Source of the DNA: an uncultured Granulosicoccaceae bacterium
GTDB lineage: Bacteria > Pseudomonadota > Gammaproteobacteria > Granulosicoccales > Granulosicoccaceae
DNA length: 64,000 bases
Assembly: GCA_938006335.1 (NCBI GenBank)
Contig: CALLMF010000031.1
Span: forward strand, 1-64,000
Direction of reading: 5' to 3'
The notes beneath the pieces were generated by a model. It searched no databases. It had not been told where the DNA came from and saw nothing but the letters and a program-made list of their open reading frames with translations. Shown here in pieces: positions 39,456-49,752 of this stretch. The position numbers and the translations under genes are program-made. Position 1 is the first letter of the stretch. Each line of letters begins with the position of its first letter.

Positions 39456-40720
39456 GCATTCCCCACGACGTCAATCACCCGACTGCACCACCCTGTCGTT
39501 ATCGCGTGGCGGTGCGCATGCTGTCACCGGTCTTGCTGCTATGGGTCCTGGTCGTCGCGTGGAAGCAGGCTCGCCCGCGAGGGCAGCTATGGCGATTCCT
39601 GCGTGAGCGACTCGGCATATATCCGCACGAACACGCTCTGCACGCGCCTAAACGCTGGATCCACGCAGCCTCTGTCGGAGAAGTGCTGACGGCAATTCCG
39701 CTGCTGGATGCGCTGATCGAAGCGGAGGGTGCGCAAGCACTGCTGGTCACAACCACCACGGTCACCGGAGCCGAGGTTCTCTCTCAACGCGTACCGGCCG
39801 TGTCGCATCGCTACGCACCGATCGACCTGCCGGGTGCGGTCAAGCGCTTCATCAGGCACCAGCCGATACGGTCGCTCTGGATCATGGAAACCGAACTCTG
39901 GCCATGGCTCATTGCCAAGACCAAGCGTAACGGCACTCCGTTGAGCATTGTCAACGCGCGCCTCTCATCGCGAACGATTGCCGGCGCTGCGCGAGTGATG
40001 GCACCGGTGTACGCCGACGCCTTGCTCGGTGTCGATGTCCTTGCCCGCAGCGCAGAAGATGCTGCGCGCTATCGAGCACTTGGGGGCACCCGTGTCACCG
40101 AAGTCGGAGACCTGAAGCTCGTTGCTCCTCTTCAGCAAGAAAGACAGCCTTCGCTAGTGTCGAGGCCCTATCACCTGTGCGCGTCGACCCACAACGACGA
40201 GGAGGCGTCTCTTGCCAGCGCGTGGTGTGCAACAGACAAGCAAGCGCTATTGGTCATCGCTCCACGTCACCCCGATCGTGGCGACTCACTCGCAACTCAA
40301 CTGTCGAGTATCGCAGGACACAACGTAGGTCAACGCTCCATGGGGCAGCTACCCGAGGCACATCACCGTGTGTATCTCGCAGATACGCTCGGTGAGCTTG
40401 ACCGCTGGTACACACACGCGACGACCGTGTTCGTTGGAGGCTCGCTGGTTGAACGTGGCGGGCACAATCTGATGGAAGCGGCCCGGCGCGCGCGACCCAT
40501 TAGCACCGGACCTCATACCAGCAACTTCGCTGAAGCCTGCCAGTCCCTGCTCGCAGCCGATGCGCTGTATCGAGCATCGGATGCAGACGCGGTGGTGAAG
40601 TGGATGCGGTCACTGGATGCCACGGAGTGCCGAGCCATGGGCGAGCGAGCCCGACGCGTCGCACTGGAAGATCAGGCGGTGCTGCCGCGCTATCTCTCAG
40701 CGCTGTCAATCGCTGCCTGA
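39452..40720 (+). CDS. waaA: 3-deoxy-D-manno-octulosonic acid transferase
   Basis: WIHAASVGEVLTAIPLL, LWIMETELWPWLI, NARLSSRTIAG, VFVGGSLVERGGHNLMEA. Confidence 0.95.
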   Translation: MSIPHDVNHPTAPPCRYRVAVRMLSPVLLLWVLVVAWKQARPRGQLWRFLRERLGIYPHEHALHAPKRWIHAASVGEVLTAIPLLDALIEAEGAQALLVTTTTVTGAEVLSQRVPAVSHRYAPIDLPGAVKRFIRHQPIRSLWIMETELWPWLIAKTKRNGTPLSIVNARLSSRTIAGAARVMAPVYADALLGVDVLARSAEDAARYRALGGTRVTEVGDLKLVAPLQQERQPSLVSRPYHLCASTHNDEEASLASAWCATDKQALLVIAPRHPDRGDSLATQLSSIAGHNVGQRSMGQLPEAHHRVYLADTLGELDRWYTHATTVFVGGSLVERGGHNLMEAARRARPISTGPHTSNFAEACQSLLAADALYRASDADAVVKWMRSLDATECRAMGERARRVALEDQAVLPRYLSALSIAA

Positions 40721-41458
40721 AATGCTTTCAAGCAGACGAGCTCGCCACGCCGCCTCGATCTTGACAGCTGCCTGATCAACACCAAGACGCTGCAGGGATC
40801 GCGACAGTCTCGACAGATTGGCCATGGCCCAGGGCGTGTCCGGAGACACGCGGGCGCCCTCGTGCAAGCGGCCTCGGTCAAAATCAATCACATGCACCTG
40901 GCCGGACTCATCAAGCAGGATATTGTGTGCGTTCAGATCGGCGTGCTCGACCCCACAAGCGTGAAACTTCGCGATGCACTCACCGATCGCAGGCCACGCA
41001 GCAGCATCCGTCGTGCCATTCGCCGCGCCTTCGGCCAGGGAATGCCCCGCCAGGCGATGCATGACCAGCTCACCGGTCTCGAACAGCAGGAAACGCGTCC
41101 GTTGCGCGGCAAATACGCGCGGCACCGGCAAGCCCATGGCCTCCATGCGCAGCAGCAGCGCAAACTCTCGCATGGATCGGCTACGCTCAATCCCAACCTG
41201 CATATAGTGACGCGTACTGACGTGCCGAACGAGGCCACCGCGGCGATATTCGCGAAGCACCAGAGGCGTCGAATTCATTTCAAAGAAGACGGTACCCCCC
41301 CGTCCCGCAGCGGGAATATCGGTCACCCACCCCTGCTGCCGTAGCATCGCGGCATCAAACACGATGGGATCGAAGGCCGGCTCACTATCGGACCGGTAGC
41401 GCCAGGTGCGCGTGGGGTTCTGCGGATCCTGGCGGGTGACAATGCCTGCAGGATGCAA
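40706..41458 (-). CDS. kdkA: Kdo kinase
   Basis: LREYRRGGLVRHVSTRHY, FHACGVEHADLNAHNILLDESGQVHVIDFDRGRL; neighbour of waaA. Confidence 0.9.
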   Translation of the reverse strand: MHPAGIVTRQDPQNPTRTWRYRSDSEPAFDPIVFDAAMLRQQGWVTDIPAAGRGGTVFFEMNSTPLVLREYRRGGLVRHVSTRHYMQVGIERSRSMREFALLLRMEAMGLPVPRVFAAQRTRFLLFETGELVMHRLAGHSLAEGAANGTTDAAAWPAIGECIAKFHACGVEHADLNAHNILLDESGQVHVIDFDRGRLHEGARVSPDTPWAMANLSRLSRSLQRLGVDQAAVKIEAAWRARLLESISGSD

Positions 41459-41465
41459 GCTTGTG

Positions 41466-41669
41466 TCAATCCGCAGGGGCGGACTGCTTGTCAGTCAACT
41501 TGAAACTCGTGCCGCAGTAGCTGCAGCTTGCGACACCGTCCGGCGCATCTTCCAGCGGAATGTACACCCGCGGATGGCTATTCCACAGCGGCGCATCCGG
41601 TGTCGGACAATGCATCGGAAGCTGATCTGCAGTGACCTCGACGTGGGTCGTTTCCGGATCTGTGGTCAT
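41466..41669 (-). CDS. Small zinc-finger (zf-CHCC / NDUFS6-like) protein
   Basis: MHCPTPDAPLWNSHPRVYIPLEDAPDGVASCSYCGTSFKL; start 41669. Confidence 0.85.
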   Translation of the reverse strand: MTTDPETTHVEVTADQLPMHCPTPDAPLWNSHPRVYIPLEDAPDGVASCSYCGTSFKLTDKQSAPAD

Positions 41670-41854
41670 GGTGTCTGGGTGTTGATGGGTACCAGGAAGC
41701 GACCTTGCAGGCTGGCAGAACACCGCGCGGCTCGCCTGCCGCGTATTGGACCACAAACTTGTGCTCGGTGACCCGACCGGAGACGAGATTCGGCGCGCGT
41801 TATAGTAACGCCGATTCCCCATCCCACCAGGCGTATGCGCCTCAGGACAGAGCT

Positions 41855-42742
41855 GTGCCGGGCCGTCGCACATTGAAACTTCTGGCAGGCAGCCCGCTAC
41901 CGGCGCGCTGGCTGTACCCATCACCACCCACAACAGATGCACGCACGCCCCGCCACGGCACGCTATCCATCGAGATTGTCTCCCATTGCTGGGGATATTC
42001 GCGCTTGCTTGCGTATCAGCTCACCTCGCTGATCGATCATCCGGTCATTGAAGCGCGGATCCGCATGACCGTCTTCTACAGCGACGAAGACAGTGCGACA
42101 TCTCGCTTGCTCGAGTTCGTGGCGACCCATTCGATAGAAAACGTCGTCTGGAACTGGCAGGTGCTCCCGAAAGAGCAGCTGTTTCGCCGCAGCATCGGTA
42201 GAAACCTGGCTGCCAAGGCCTCAACGGCCGACTGGGTGTGGTTCACCGACTGTGACCTGACCTTCCAGGCACACTGTCTTGACAGTCTCAATCGTGCGCT
42301 GCAAGGACGCACCGATGCCCTCGTGTACCCACGCATCGAATCGAAAACGGATGCGTACTCGGATACGAACACATCAGGAGATGTGTCCAATTCATTGCAA
42401 CGGCCTCGATTGCTGCGGGTAGACCCGGACAATTTCGTACCGCACACGGTGACGCGCGCCACCGGTCCCTTGCAGATCACTCACGGTGATGTCGCAAGAG
42501 CGGTCGGCTATTGCGACGCGGTGCCCTGCTTTCAGCAACCGCAACCCCGCTGGCAAAAGGCGGAGGAAGACCGCGTGTTTCGCTGGCTACTCGGCACGCA
42601 GGGTGTCGCGATAGATGTCGACGGTGTGTGCCGCGTACAGCATGTCAGCAAAGGGCGCTACGGCGAACCTGGCGTATCCGCTGCAGCGCGGCAAGGCGTA
42701 CGTCGCCTGCAGGACAAGCGCCGGCGCGCACATATGGATTAA
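41855..42742 (+). CDS. Glycosyltransferase-like protein (GT-A/family 2 type)
   Basis: STADWVWFTDCDLTFQ DXD-like motif, CWGYSRLLAYQLTSL; GTG start inferred. Confidence 0.7.
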   Translation: MPGRRTLKLLAGSPLPARWLYPSPPTTDARTPRHGTLSIEIVSHCWGYSRLLAYQLTSLIDHPVIEARIRMTVFYSDEDSATSRLLEFVATHSIENVVWNWQVLPKEQLFRRSIGRNLAAKASTADWVWFTDCDLTFQAHCLDSLNRALQGRTDALVYPRIESKTDAYSDTNTSGDVSNSLQRPRLLRVDPDNFVPHTVTRATGPLQITHGDVARAVGYCDAVPCFQQPQPRWQKAEEDRVFRWLLGTQGVAIDVDGVCRVQHVSKGRYGEPGVSAAARQGVRRLQDKRRRAHMD

Positions 42743-43557
42743 CTACCAATGCCGTGCTCCGTACGGCGGATCTTCTGTCGTGCCACGTTGACGCGCAAGG
42801 CCTTGTTGGCCTTCACCATCTCCGGGTCCTTGTAACCTCGAGCGTGATCCAGGTGCACGCAAATCGCGTCGTAGCGCACGTGGCGCGCCTTGATACCCGC
42901 GTTTTGCAGACGCACGCCCAGCTCGCGATCCAGACCGCCCCAGCGCATGCGTTCGTCAAAGCCGCCAGCGACGATGAGGTCGTCACGCCAGACGGACGCA
43001 TTCGAACCCTTCAAATTACAGGCGGTCGGCGTTATGCGGTTCATGAGACGCGCCATGGTCGGACCACACTCGATCTTGCTGCGCTTGGCACTCGCGGGCA
43101 ACCCGTTCTCGCGCAACCAATCCCAATCGAAACAGCGCTGCGCAACGACGTCATCGCGAGAAATCGCAAGGCTCGTTGACATCGGTAACTTGAAGTAGCT
43201 GCCCGACAGATACGACCCTCGCTGTGCACGTGCGGCATGTGTCGCGAGGAAATCTCGCCGGCAGATGCAGTCCCCGTCGGTAAACACGATGTAGTCGTGG
43301 CGTGCTGCAAGAATGGCGCGGTTGAGGATTCGACACTTTCGAAACCCCTCATCTTTCTGCCACTCGTGCCGCAAATCGACACCCCGTTCGGCGAAGGCCT
43401 CACGGTATCGATCTACCAGTGCTCGTGTGCCAGGCCCGGATCCATCATCGGCCACGATGACTTCAAAGTTCCGGTGTGATTGCTCGAGAAATCCCCAGAA
43501 GGTTTTCTCCAGCCAGTCCTCGGACTCGTAGGTCGAAAAGATGACCGACACATTCAT
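42739..43557 (-). CDS. Family 2 glycosyltransferase
   Basis: SVIFSTYESEDWLEKTFWGFLEQSHRNFEVIVADDGSG...YIVFTDGDCICRRDF...GGFDERMRWGGLDRELG. Confidence 0.93.
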   Translation of the reverse strand: MNVSVIFSTYESEDWLEKTFWGFLEQSHRNFEVIVADDGSGPGTRALVDRYREAFAERGVDLRHEWQKDEGFRKCRILNRAILAARHDYIVFTDGDCICRRDFLATHAARAQRGSYLSGSYFKLPMSTSLAISRDDVVAQRCFDWDWLRENGLPASAKRSKIECGPTMARLMNRITPTACNLKGSNASVWRDDLIVAGGFDERMRWGGLDRELGVRLQNAGIKARHVRYDAICVHLDHARGYKDPEMVKANKALRVNVARQKIRRTEHGIGS

Positions 43558-43901
43558 GGCTTGGCATCACCATCGAGCGACTTGATCGCACGGCGCCGGA
43601 ACACCTCGATCTCCTTGACGCTTTGCTTGTCTCCGTTTGCTTGCCCCACCTGCAAGCCTTGATCAAAGGCTTCAATGGCCTCAGGCACCCTGCCTGCAGC
43701 CACCAGCGCGCGCCCCAGTAGCTTCCAGGCAGCGGTGTAATCCTGCTTGAGGCTCACCGCTTCGGTCAGGTGCGTGATGGCCTCGGATGGCTTGCCCTGA
43801 TCGAGATAGGCGCCACCGAGGGTAAAGCGCAGCATCTCGCTATCCTGACCGCGGGCCAGCATGGCTTCAAAGCTGCTGATGAGCTGACTCTGATCCGTCA
43901 T
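43554..43901 (-). CDS. Small TPR-repeat protein
   Basis: FTLGGAYLDQGKPSEAITHLTEAVSLKQDYTAAWKLLGRALVAAGRVPEAIEAFDQGLQ. Confidence 0.88.
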   Translation of the reverse strand: MTDQSQLISSFEAMLARGQDSEMLRFTLGGAYLDQGKPSEAITHLTEAVSLKQDYTAAWKLLGRALVAAGRVPEAIEAFDQGLQVGQANGDKQSVKEIEVFRRRAIKSLDGDAKP

Positions 43902-43910
43902 GCGCTCAGT

Positions 43911-44486
43911 CTAGGCGTGTCGCGCTGCACGCGCTACGAGCATCGCCTCTGCGGGGGACGAATCGGGCACTGTTGCCGCGTGTGTGGCGTCGCTGGCCGG
44001 CTCATCGTGGTGTAGCACGGTGAGTGTCGGAAACAAGCGCGGAAGCTCTCCAGGGCTCAGCAGGTAGTCCGGGTTGCGCAAGCCCCGTGTAAACGTCTGG
44101 TAGAACAAAACGCCGCCGGGCCGCAGCGCCGCAGCGATTGCAGGACAGACCGACCGGTCCAGGAATCGGCTCACCACGATGACATCAAAACTCGCCGGCT
44201 GCGGAGGCTGCGCCACAAGGTCCCGAACCGCCGAGATGCTGATACCACTGCCACGGCGAGCCTCAAGCTTGGCCACGACCTCCGGTGAAATATCCCAGGC
44301 CGTGACTGTCAGTCCGCGGTCAGCCAGCCACTCGCCATTACCCGCGAGCCCACAGGCAAAATCCAATGCCATCCCCACCGTTGGCAGCAGGCGCGAATGA
44401 CGCGATAGCACCGCCGCCGGCGGCGGTACCGTGTCACCGGCATACGCGTAACGTGCGTCCCACTTTGCCCGAACCATGTCGCTCAT
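43911..44486 (-). CDS. Class I SAM-dependent methyltransferase (TehB-like)
   Basis: KWDARYAYAGD...GMALDFACGLAGNGEWLADRGLTVTAWDISPEVVAKLEA. Confidence 0.85.
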   Translation of the reverse strand: MSDMVRAKWDARYAYAGDTVPPPAAVLSRHSRLLPTVGMALDFACGLAGNGEWLADRGLTVTAWDISPEVVAKLEARRGSGISISAVRDLVAQPPQPASFDVIVVSRFLDRSVCPAIAAALRPGGVLFYQTFTRGLRNPDYLLSPGELPRLFPTLTVLHHDEPASDATHAATVPDSSPAEAMLVARAARHA

Positions 44487-44546
44487 GAGTACATGATGCC
44501 TGCATCGACGACTTATAGTCTGTCGTAGAACAAGAAGGAGTCCTAC

Positions 44547-46103
44547 ATGTCGGAAACCAAGCTTCGCCGCCGTCGTCGCGGTGCACGCGCGGCCATGCAC
44601 GCCGAGCGCGCGGCCCCCTTGTCTGACACGGACCGACCTATCCGACCCGGGATGTCAGGCGGGCGATACCAACCGCTGTCCGACAGCGACATTGCCCGTA
44701 TCCACGAAGCGGTGCTCGACACACTGGAGACCATTGGTCTCGGCCAGGCAATACCCAGTTGCATGGACGCGGTGGTTGCAGCGGGTGGCCACTACAAGGA
44801 TGGACGCTTGTTCTTTCCTCGTGCGCTCGTCGAAGACACCATCGCCAATGCCAACCGCGACGTGGTGCTCTACGGACGCGACCCCGTTCACGACATGACC
44901 CTCTCGGGCTCACAGCTGTATTTCGGGACAGCGGGCGCGGCAGTCCATGTCGTGGATGTGGACACACACGATTACCGCGAATCACAGCTGGCTGACGTCT
45001 ACGATTTCGCGCGGTTGGTCGACCAGCTGGACAACATTCACTACTTTCAGCGATGTGTCGTGGCACGAGATGTCGACGAACCTGCCGACATGGATTTCAA
45101 CACCTGCTATGCCGCGGTACGCGGCACGACCAAGCATGTGGGCTCCAGCTGGGTAGAGCCCGAGCACGTCACCGAGTCGCTGAAAATGTTGCACACCATA
45201 GCGGGCTCGGAAGCCAAGTGGCGCGAGCGCCCGTTTGTGAGCATGTCAAATTGCTTTGTGGTTCCACCCTTGCGTTTTGCAGAAGATGCCTGCCGATGCC
45301 TGGAAGTTGCGGTAAGGGGTGGCATGCCGGTATTGCTGTTGTCCGCCGGACAGGCGGGTGCAACCAGTCCGGCTTCGCTTGCAGGCTCCGTCGTGCAAGC
45401 CGTTGCTGAAGTGCTTGCAGGGCTTGTGTACGTCAACCTGCTGGTGCCAAAACACCCGGCGATCTTCGGGACATGGCCGTTTGTCTCGGACTTGCGTACC
45501 GGATCGATGAGCGGTGGCAGTGGTGAGCAAGCGGTACTCGCCGCTGCCTGTGGGCAAATGGGCCGTCACTACGGCCTTCCCACCGGTATTCCGGCCGGCA
45601 TGGCAGACGCAAAGCTCCCCGATGCACAGTCCGGTTACGAAAAAGCGTACACGCTGACTCTGGCCGCGCATTCCGGGACCAATCTGGTGTACGAGTCCGC
45701 TGGCATGCACGCGTCCTTGTTGGGGTGTTGCTACGAATCGATGGTGATCGACAACGACATGCTTGGGGCTATCAACAGAACGGTACGCGGCATCGAAGTC
45801 AACGATCAGACCCTCTCGCTCGATGTCATGCGTGACACCTGTATCGACGGCCCCTCTCACTATCTTGGCCACTCGCAGACGCTTGAGCGTATGCAGAAGG
45901 ACTACGTCTATCCCGAGATTGGCGACCGCAACAGCCCAAAGGAATGGCTGGAGAAAAATCGTCCGGAGTTGATGACGACAGCAAAACAACGTCTTGCCAC
46001 ATTAATGAAAAACCACCCAGGCTCGTTTGCGGACGACGTTGATGACGTGATACGTGCGGAGCACAAGGTGCTTCTGCCCAAGGACGCGATTGGCCGTCTC
46101 TGA
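44547..46103 (+). CDS. Trimethylamine methyltransferase (MttB) family protein, non-pyrrolysine
   Basis: GGRYQPLSDSDIARIHEAVLDTLETIGLGQ...GTAGAAVHVVDVDTHDYRESQLADVYDFARLVDQLDNIHYFQR...LPDAQSGYEKAYTLTLAAHSGTNLVYESAGMHASLLG. Confidence 0.92.
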   Translation: MSETKLRRRRRGARAAMHAERAAPLSDTDRPIRPGMSGGRYQPLSDSDIARIHEAVLDTLETIGLGQAIPSCMDAVVAAGGHYKDGRLFFPRALVEDTIANANRDVVLYGRDPVHDMTLSGSQLYFGTAGAAVHVVDVDTHDYRESQLADVYDFARLVDQLDNIHYFQRCVVARDVDEPADMDFNTCYAAVRGTTKHVGSSWVEPEHVTESLKMLHTIAGSEAKWRERPFVSMSNCFVVPPLRFAEDACRCLEVAVRGGMPVLLLSAGQAGATSPASLAGSVVQAVAEVLAGLVYVNLLVPKHPAIFGTWPFVSDLRTGSMSGGSGEQAVLAAACGQMGRHYGLPTGIPAGMADAKLPDAQSGYEKAYTLTLAAHSGTNLVYESAGMHASLLGCCYESMVIDNDMLGAINRTVRGIEVNDQTLSLDVMRDTCIDGPSHYLGHSQTLERMQKDYVYPEIGDRNSPKEWLEKNRPELMTTAKQRLATLMKNHPGSFADDVDDVIRAEHKVLLPKDAIGRL

Positions 46104-46274
46104 CGAGTCCACCTGCTTGGCGCGGCCTTGGCGACAACACCGGGAGTACCATGCGCCCTGCTCTTCGGCAGGAAGGCGCACCGCCCAATCCGGTGGTACT
46201 GTTTTCAGCGTGTCCGAGGTACCCTCGGCGCTGTGGAGCGTGATGTGCGCTTGCCAAGGGCCATTTGCGCACGC

Positions 46275-47171
46275 ATGCCATTTCGGGATCATCTTCTCGC
46301 CCTGCTGGCAGTGGCCATCTGGGGTACCAATTTCGTGCTCATTCGTATCGGGCTCGATGAGCTATCGCCGATGCTGTTCGTCGGTCTGCGCTTTTTCTTC
46401 TGCGCCATCCCGCTCGTGTTCTTCCTGCCAAGGCCAGCGGTAGCCTACAGGCTCGTGGCGGCCTACGGCCTGCTGATTGGCTGTGGCCAGTTCGGTCTGT
46501 TGTTCTGGGCGATGCAATCGGACATCTCGCCGGGGCTTGCGTCGCTGGTCGTACAGCTACAGGTGTTCTTCACGATCCTGCTTGCGGCGTTCCTTTTTGG
46601 CGAGCCTGTACGATGGCTTCAGCGTGCCGCCTTGCTACTGTGCTTTGCCGGCCTGTTTGCCATCATCGTGTTCACCGACGGCTCTGCCACCCACCGTGGT
46701 GTGATGCTGGTACTGGCTGCCGCACTCTTCTGGGCGCTAGGCAATGTACTGATCAAACGCATAGGCGCGCTCGACATCGTTGCCTTCCTGGCATGGTCTT
46801 CCCTGGCAGCGGCACCTCCTTTGTTGGTCGCTGCACTGTGGCTCGATGGCTGGACTCCGACTATCGCCGCACTGTCGTCCATATCATGGACCACGGCGAG
46901 CATTGTTGCGTGGCAAGCCATCGGCAATACGCTGATTGGCTACGGCATCTGGAACCGCTTGCTCGAACGCCACCCAGCAGCAGCCGTCACCCCTTGGGCT
47001 CTCATGGTTCCGGTGTTCGGCATGAGCGCATCGTGGTTGATACTTGACGAGTCCCTCCTGTGGTGGAAGCTCTTGGCAGCGGCGTTGGTGACAAGCGGTC
47101 TGGCAGTCAACTTCGTGGCGCTGGATCAGCCACGCAAACTCAAGTCAAGTCCATCGTATAGAAGCGACTGA
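46275..47171 (+). CDS. EamA/DMT-family transporter
   Basis: ~10 TM segments; MPFRDHLLALLAVAIWGTNFVLIRIGLDELSPM. Confidence 0.9.
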   Translation: MPFRDHLLALLAVAIWGTNFVLIRIGLDELSPMLFVGLRFFFCAIPLVFFLPRPAVAYRLVAAYGLLIGCGQFGLLFWAMQSDISPGLASLVVQLQVFFTILLAAFLFGEPVRWLQRAALLLCFAGLFAIIVFTDGSATHRGVMLVLAAALFWALGNVLIKRIGALDIVAFLAWSSLAAAPPLLVAALWLDGWTPTIAALSSISWTTASIVAWQAIGNTLIGYGIWNRLLERHPAAAVTPWALMVPVFGMSASWLILDESLLWWKLLAAALVTSGLAVNFVALDQPRKLKSSPSYRSD

Positions 47172-47598
47172 AGTCGTTCTCCGGGTAGTCAGCAAAAGGC
47201 CCGCATCGTTTGAACCCTGAGCCTTCGTACAAGCAGATGGCGGCCGCAAACAGGCGGGTGGTGCCCGTCTCGAGACTCAGACGCTCGTAACCGCGGTCCT
47301 TGGCGACGGCAATGATGTGCTCCAACATCTTGCGCCCTACCCCTTTGCCAAGAAAAGTCTTGCTGGTGCGCATGGATTTCACTTCCCCGTGAACCCGATC
47401 AAGCTCGCGCAGCGCTCCACAACCGGCGAGCAAACCGCCATCCCACATGGACCACACGGTGATCTCCGGCACAGCAAGCGCCGACACGTCGAGGTAGTGA
47501 CATGCGCCTTTGGGTGAATTCTCTTGCATTCCCTTGGCATGCAAGGCAAGCAAGTCCTGGATTTCAGGTCCGGTCAGATCGTCTTCAATGATATTCAT
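47140..47598 (-). CDS. GNAT N-acetyltransferase
   Basis: GEVKSMRTSKTFLGKGVGRKMLEHIIAVAKDRGYERLSLETGTTRLFAAAICLYEGSGFKRCGPFADY. Confidence 0.92.
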   Translation of the reverse strand: MNIIEDDLTGPEIQDLLALHAKGMQENSPKGACHYLDVSALAVPEITVWSMWDGGLLAGCGALRELDRVHGEVKSMRTSKTFLGKGVGRKMLEHIIAVAKDRGYERLSLETGTTRLFAAAICLYEGSGFKRCGPFADYPENDFSRFYTMDLT

Positions 47599-47895
47599 GA
47601 ATGCGGCACTGTGTTGGACAGTCGGCGACAGCAAACACTGGCACACCGACAATAACCCAGGGAAAGTGCTGCCGTACAGTGGCGACATATCACCACATTG
47701 CCCATCGCTGCACACCTGTATCGACAAGACGCACCGGACACTCGCTCTTGCCGCGCGTCCAGCGCTCGATCATTTTGATGAAAAGCGCGCAGATTCAATT
47801 CTGCGCAGCGCCTGCATCACGGATAAGCGCCCTGATCGAAACGCCGTCCGGGGTCCGAAGATTGGCTTGACACCCAATGGCTTGGCAGCAAACGG

Positions 47896-49752
47896 TCAGG
47901 CCAGCGACAAACGCTCACGCATGATGCCGTCCAGCTGCTCTGATGTGAGCGGTTTTCTGAACACATCAATCCCCATCTCGGTGATGTCGCGCATTCGTTC
48001 CGGGGATTCGCTTCCGGTGACGACAATCACGCTCTCATTACCTCGCTGATCGGCCACCTGAACCGCAATGTCCAGACCGCGCTCATCGGCACCGAGCATG
48101 TCGTCGATAATCGCAAAGTCGATATTGATGCCAATGTTCTCGAGCACCCCGATGGCATCCTGCTTGTTGTCGCTGAGAAGTGGCTCACCTCCCCGGCTGA
48201 CCACATGACGACTCAGGGCGTCGAGCACTCCGGGTTCGTCATCAACGATGAGGATCTTATGGCCTTTGAGGTCAACGGGCTGGACTGCCGGCGCCCCTTG
48301 TTTACCGATCGGCCTGTGGTCTTCGACCCTGGGTACAGATCTCGAATCGGACAGAGGCAATATCAGTCGAAAACACGAGCCTTCACCCGGTGTGGACTCA
48401 AGCTCTACCCTGGCGCCGAGTATTTCTGCAAGTCGTCGAACGATCGCAAGTCCAAGTCCGGTGCCTTCACCGGTTCTGCGGGCCGGATTGTTGAGCTGCG
48501 CAAAGTCATCGAAGATCAGCTTCTGGTTGGCCTCGTCGATACCGATGCCCGTATCAACCACCTCGATGATGGCGTTGTTTCCGGTGGCGTCCGGACGGAC
48601 ATGGACCTGGACAGAACCTGCTTCTGTAAACCGCACGGCGTTGCTGAGTAGATTACCAATCAGCCGTTCAAGCAGCATCGTGTCGACCTGAGCGTGGAGT
48701 GTTTCGGCATGACACGCCAGTACAAGCCCCTTGGCATCGGCTTGCGGGCGCACGGTTTCGATGGACGATTTCAGATAGTCACCAAGCTCCACCAATACGG
48801 GTTTGGGCTGGAAACCACCAGCATCCATGCTGGACAGATCAAGTATGGCGTCGAACTGGGCACGAAGCCTCGCTGCTGCCATCGCCGCCTTGTCCACAAG
48901 ATCAACGGTGTCGGGTGACGTTACCGAGAGCTGCAAGGCGTCTATATACAAGGACAGTGCATGAAGCGGCTGGCGCAGATCGTGGCTGGCTGCCGCAAGA
49001 AACTCGCTCTTGGAATGACTGGCTGCACGCGCGCTGTTCAGAGACGACTCCACCAACTGCTGACTACTTTGAAGTTGCTGATTCTGCTCGGCGTTCTCCA
49101 GACGCATGCGTATGGAATCGCGAAAAAATGCGCTGTTGCGCCTGGCAAAGCCAAGCTCCAGCAACAAGATGGCAAGGAGTAACAGGGCAATGGCAGGTTC
49201 ATCCCGATTACCGAGTCCAGCAAAAAACACCATGCCTTGCCCGAGGTTTACAAACAGCAGAATGGGCAACAGCCGGATCTGGGTCATCGAGTTGATCGTG
49301 CTACCAATCGAGTACATCGCACTCAGCAAGGTAATCGCAAACACGATTCTTTCATCACCTGGAATACACACCAGCCAGTACCCGGTCCCGATGATCAGGG
49401 GCATTGCAACACCGGTCAGAAAGAGTATCCCCTCGTTATGCATCAATTCAGACGCATCCGCGGCCTTGAGCCGGCGTTCTACACGTACACAGACCCACGC
49501 TCTGACAATCGTTGCTGCCACGATAGCAGCCAACCAAGCAGCGAATATCGCGGTGTCAGTGCGTGTCTTGAACGATATGAAGTAGACAGTCGCAACAATC
49601 ACGACAAGCACGAGCGACTGTCGGCTCTGGAATGTGCGCACTTCCTGGGAGCAGCGCATCACCTCCCGCTCGAGGGAGTCACTCGTGAGACGATCCACCG
49701 TCAGTCCGGTAAGCCGCTCGTTGAGTGCGTTCCAACGTTCAACGAGATTCAT
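47896..49752 (-). CDS. Membrane hybrid histidine kinase with C-terminal receiver domain
   Basis: ~6 TM segments; AASHDLRQPLHALSLYIDAL H-box; GTGLGLAIVRRLAEILGA; C-terminal KILIVDDEPGVLDAL receiver. Confidence 0.93.
   Translation of the reverse strand: MNLVERWNALNERLTGLTVDRLTSDSLEREVMRCSQEVRTFQSRQSLVLVVIVATVYFISFKTRTDTAIFAAWLAAIVAATIVRAWVCVRVERRLKAADASELMHNEGILFLTGVAMPLIIGTGYWLVCIPGDERIVFAITLLSAMYSIGSTINSMTQIRLLPILLFVNLGQGMVFFAGLGNRDEPAIALLLLAILLLELGFARRNSAFFRDSIRMRLENAEQNQQLQSSQQLVESSLNSARAASHSKSEFLAAASHDLRQPLHALSLYIDALQLSVTSPDTVDLVDKAAMAAARLRAQFDAILDLSSMDAGGFQPKPVLVELGDYLKSSIETVRPQADAKGLVLACHAETLHAQVDTMLLERLIGNLLSNAVRFTEAGSVQVHVRPDATGNNAIIEVVDTGIGIDEANQKLIFDDFAQLNNPARRTGEGTGLGLAIVRRLAEILGARVELESTPGEGSCFRLILPLSDSRSVPRVEDHRPIGKQGAPAVQPVDLKGHKILIVDDEPGVLDALSRHVVSRGGEPLLSDNKQDAIGVLENIGINIDFAIIDDMLGADERGLDIAVQVADQRGNESVIVVTGSESPERMRDITEMGIDVFRKPLTSEQLDGIMRERLSLA

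Noticed and set aside
45246-45989. 247-aa minus-strand ORF inside the mttB homologue
   Set aside because: Shadow ORF; the plus strand encodes a complete recognisable family protein.
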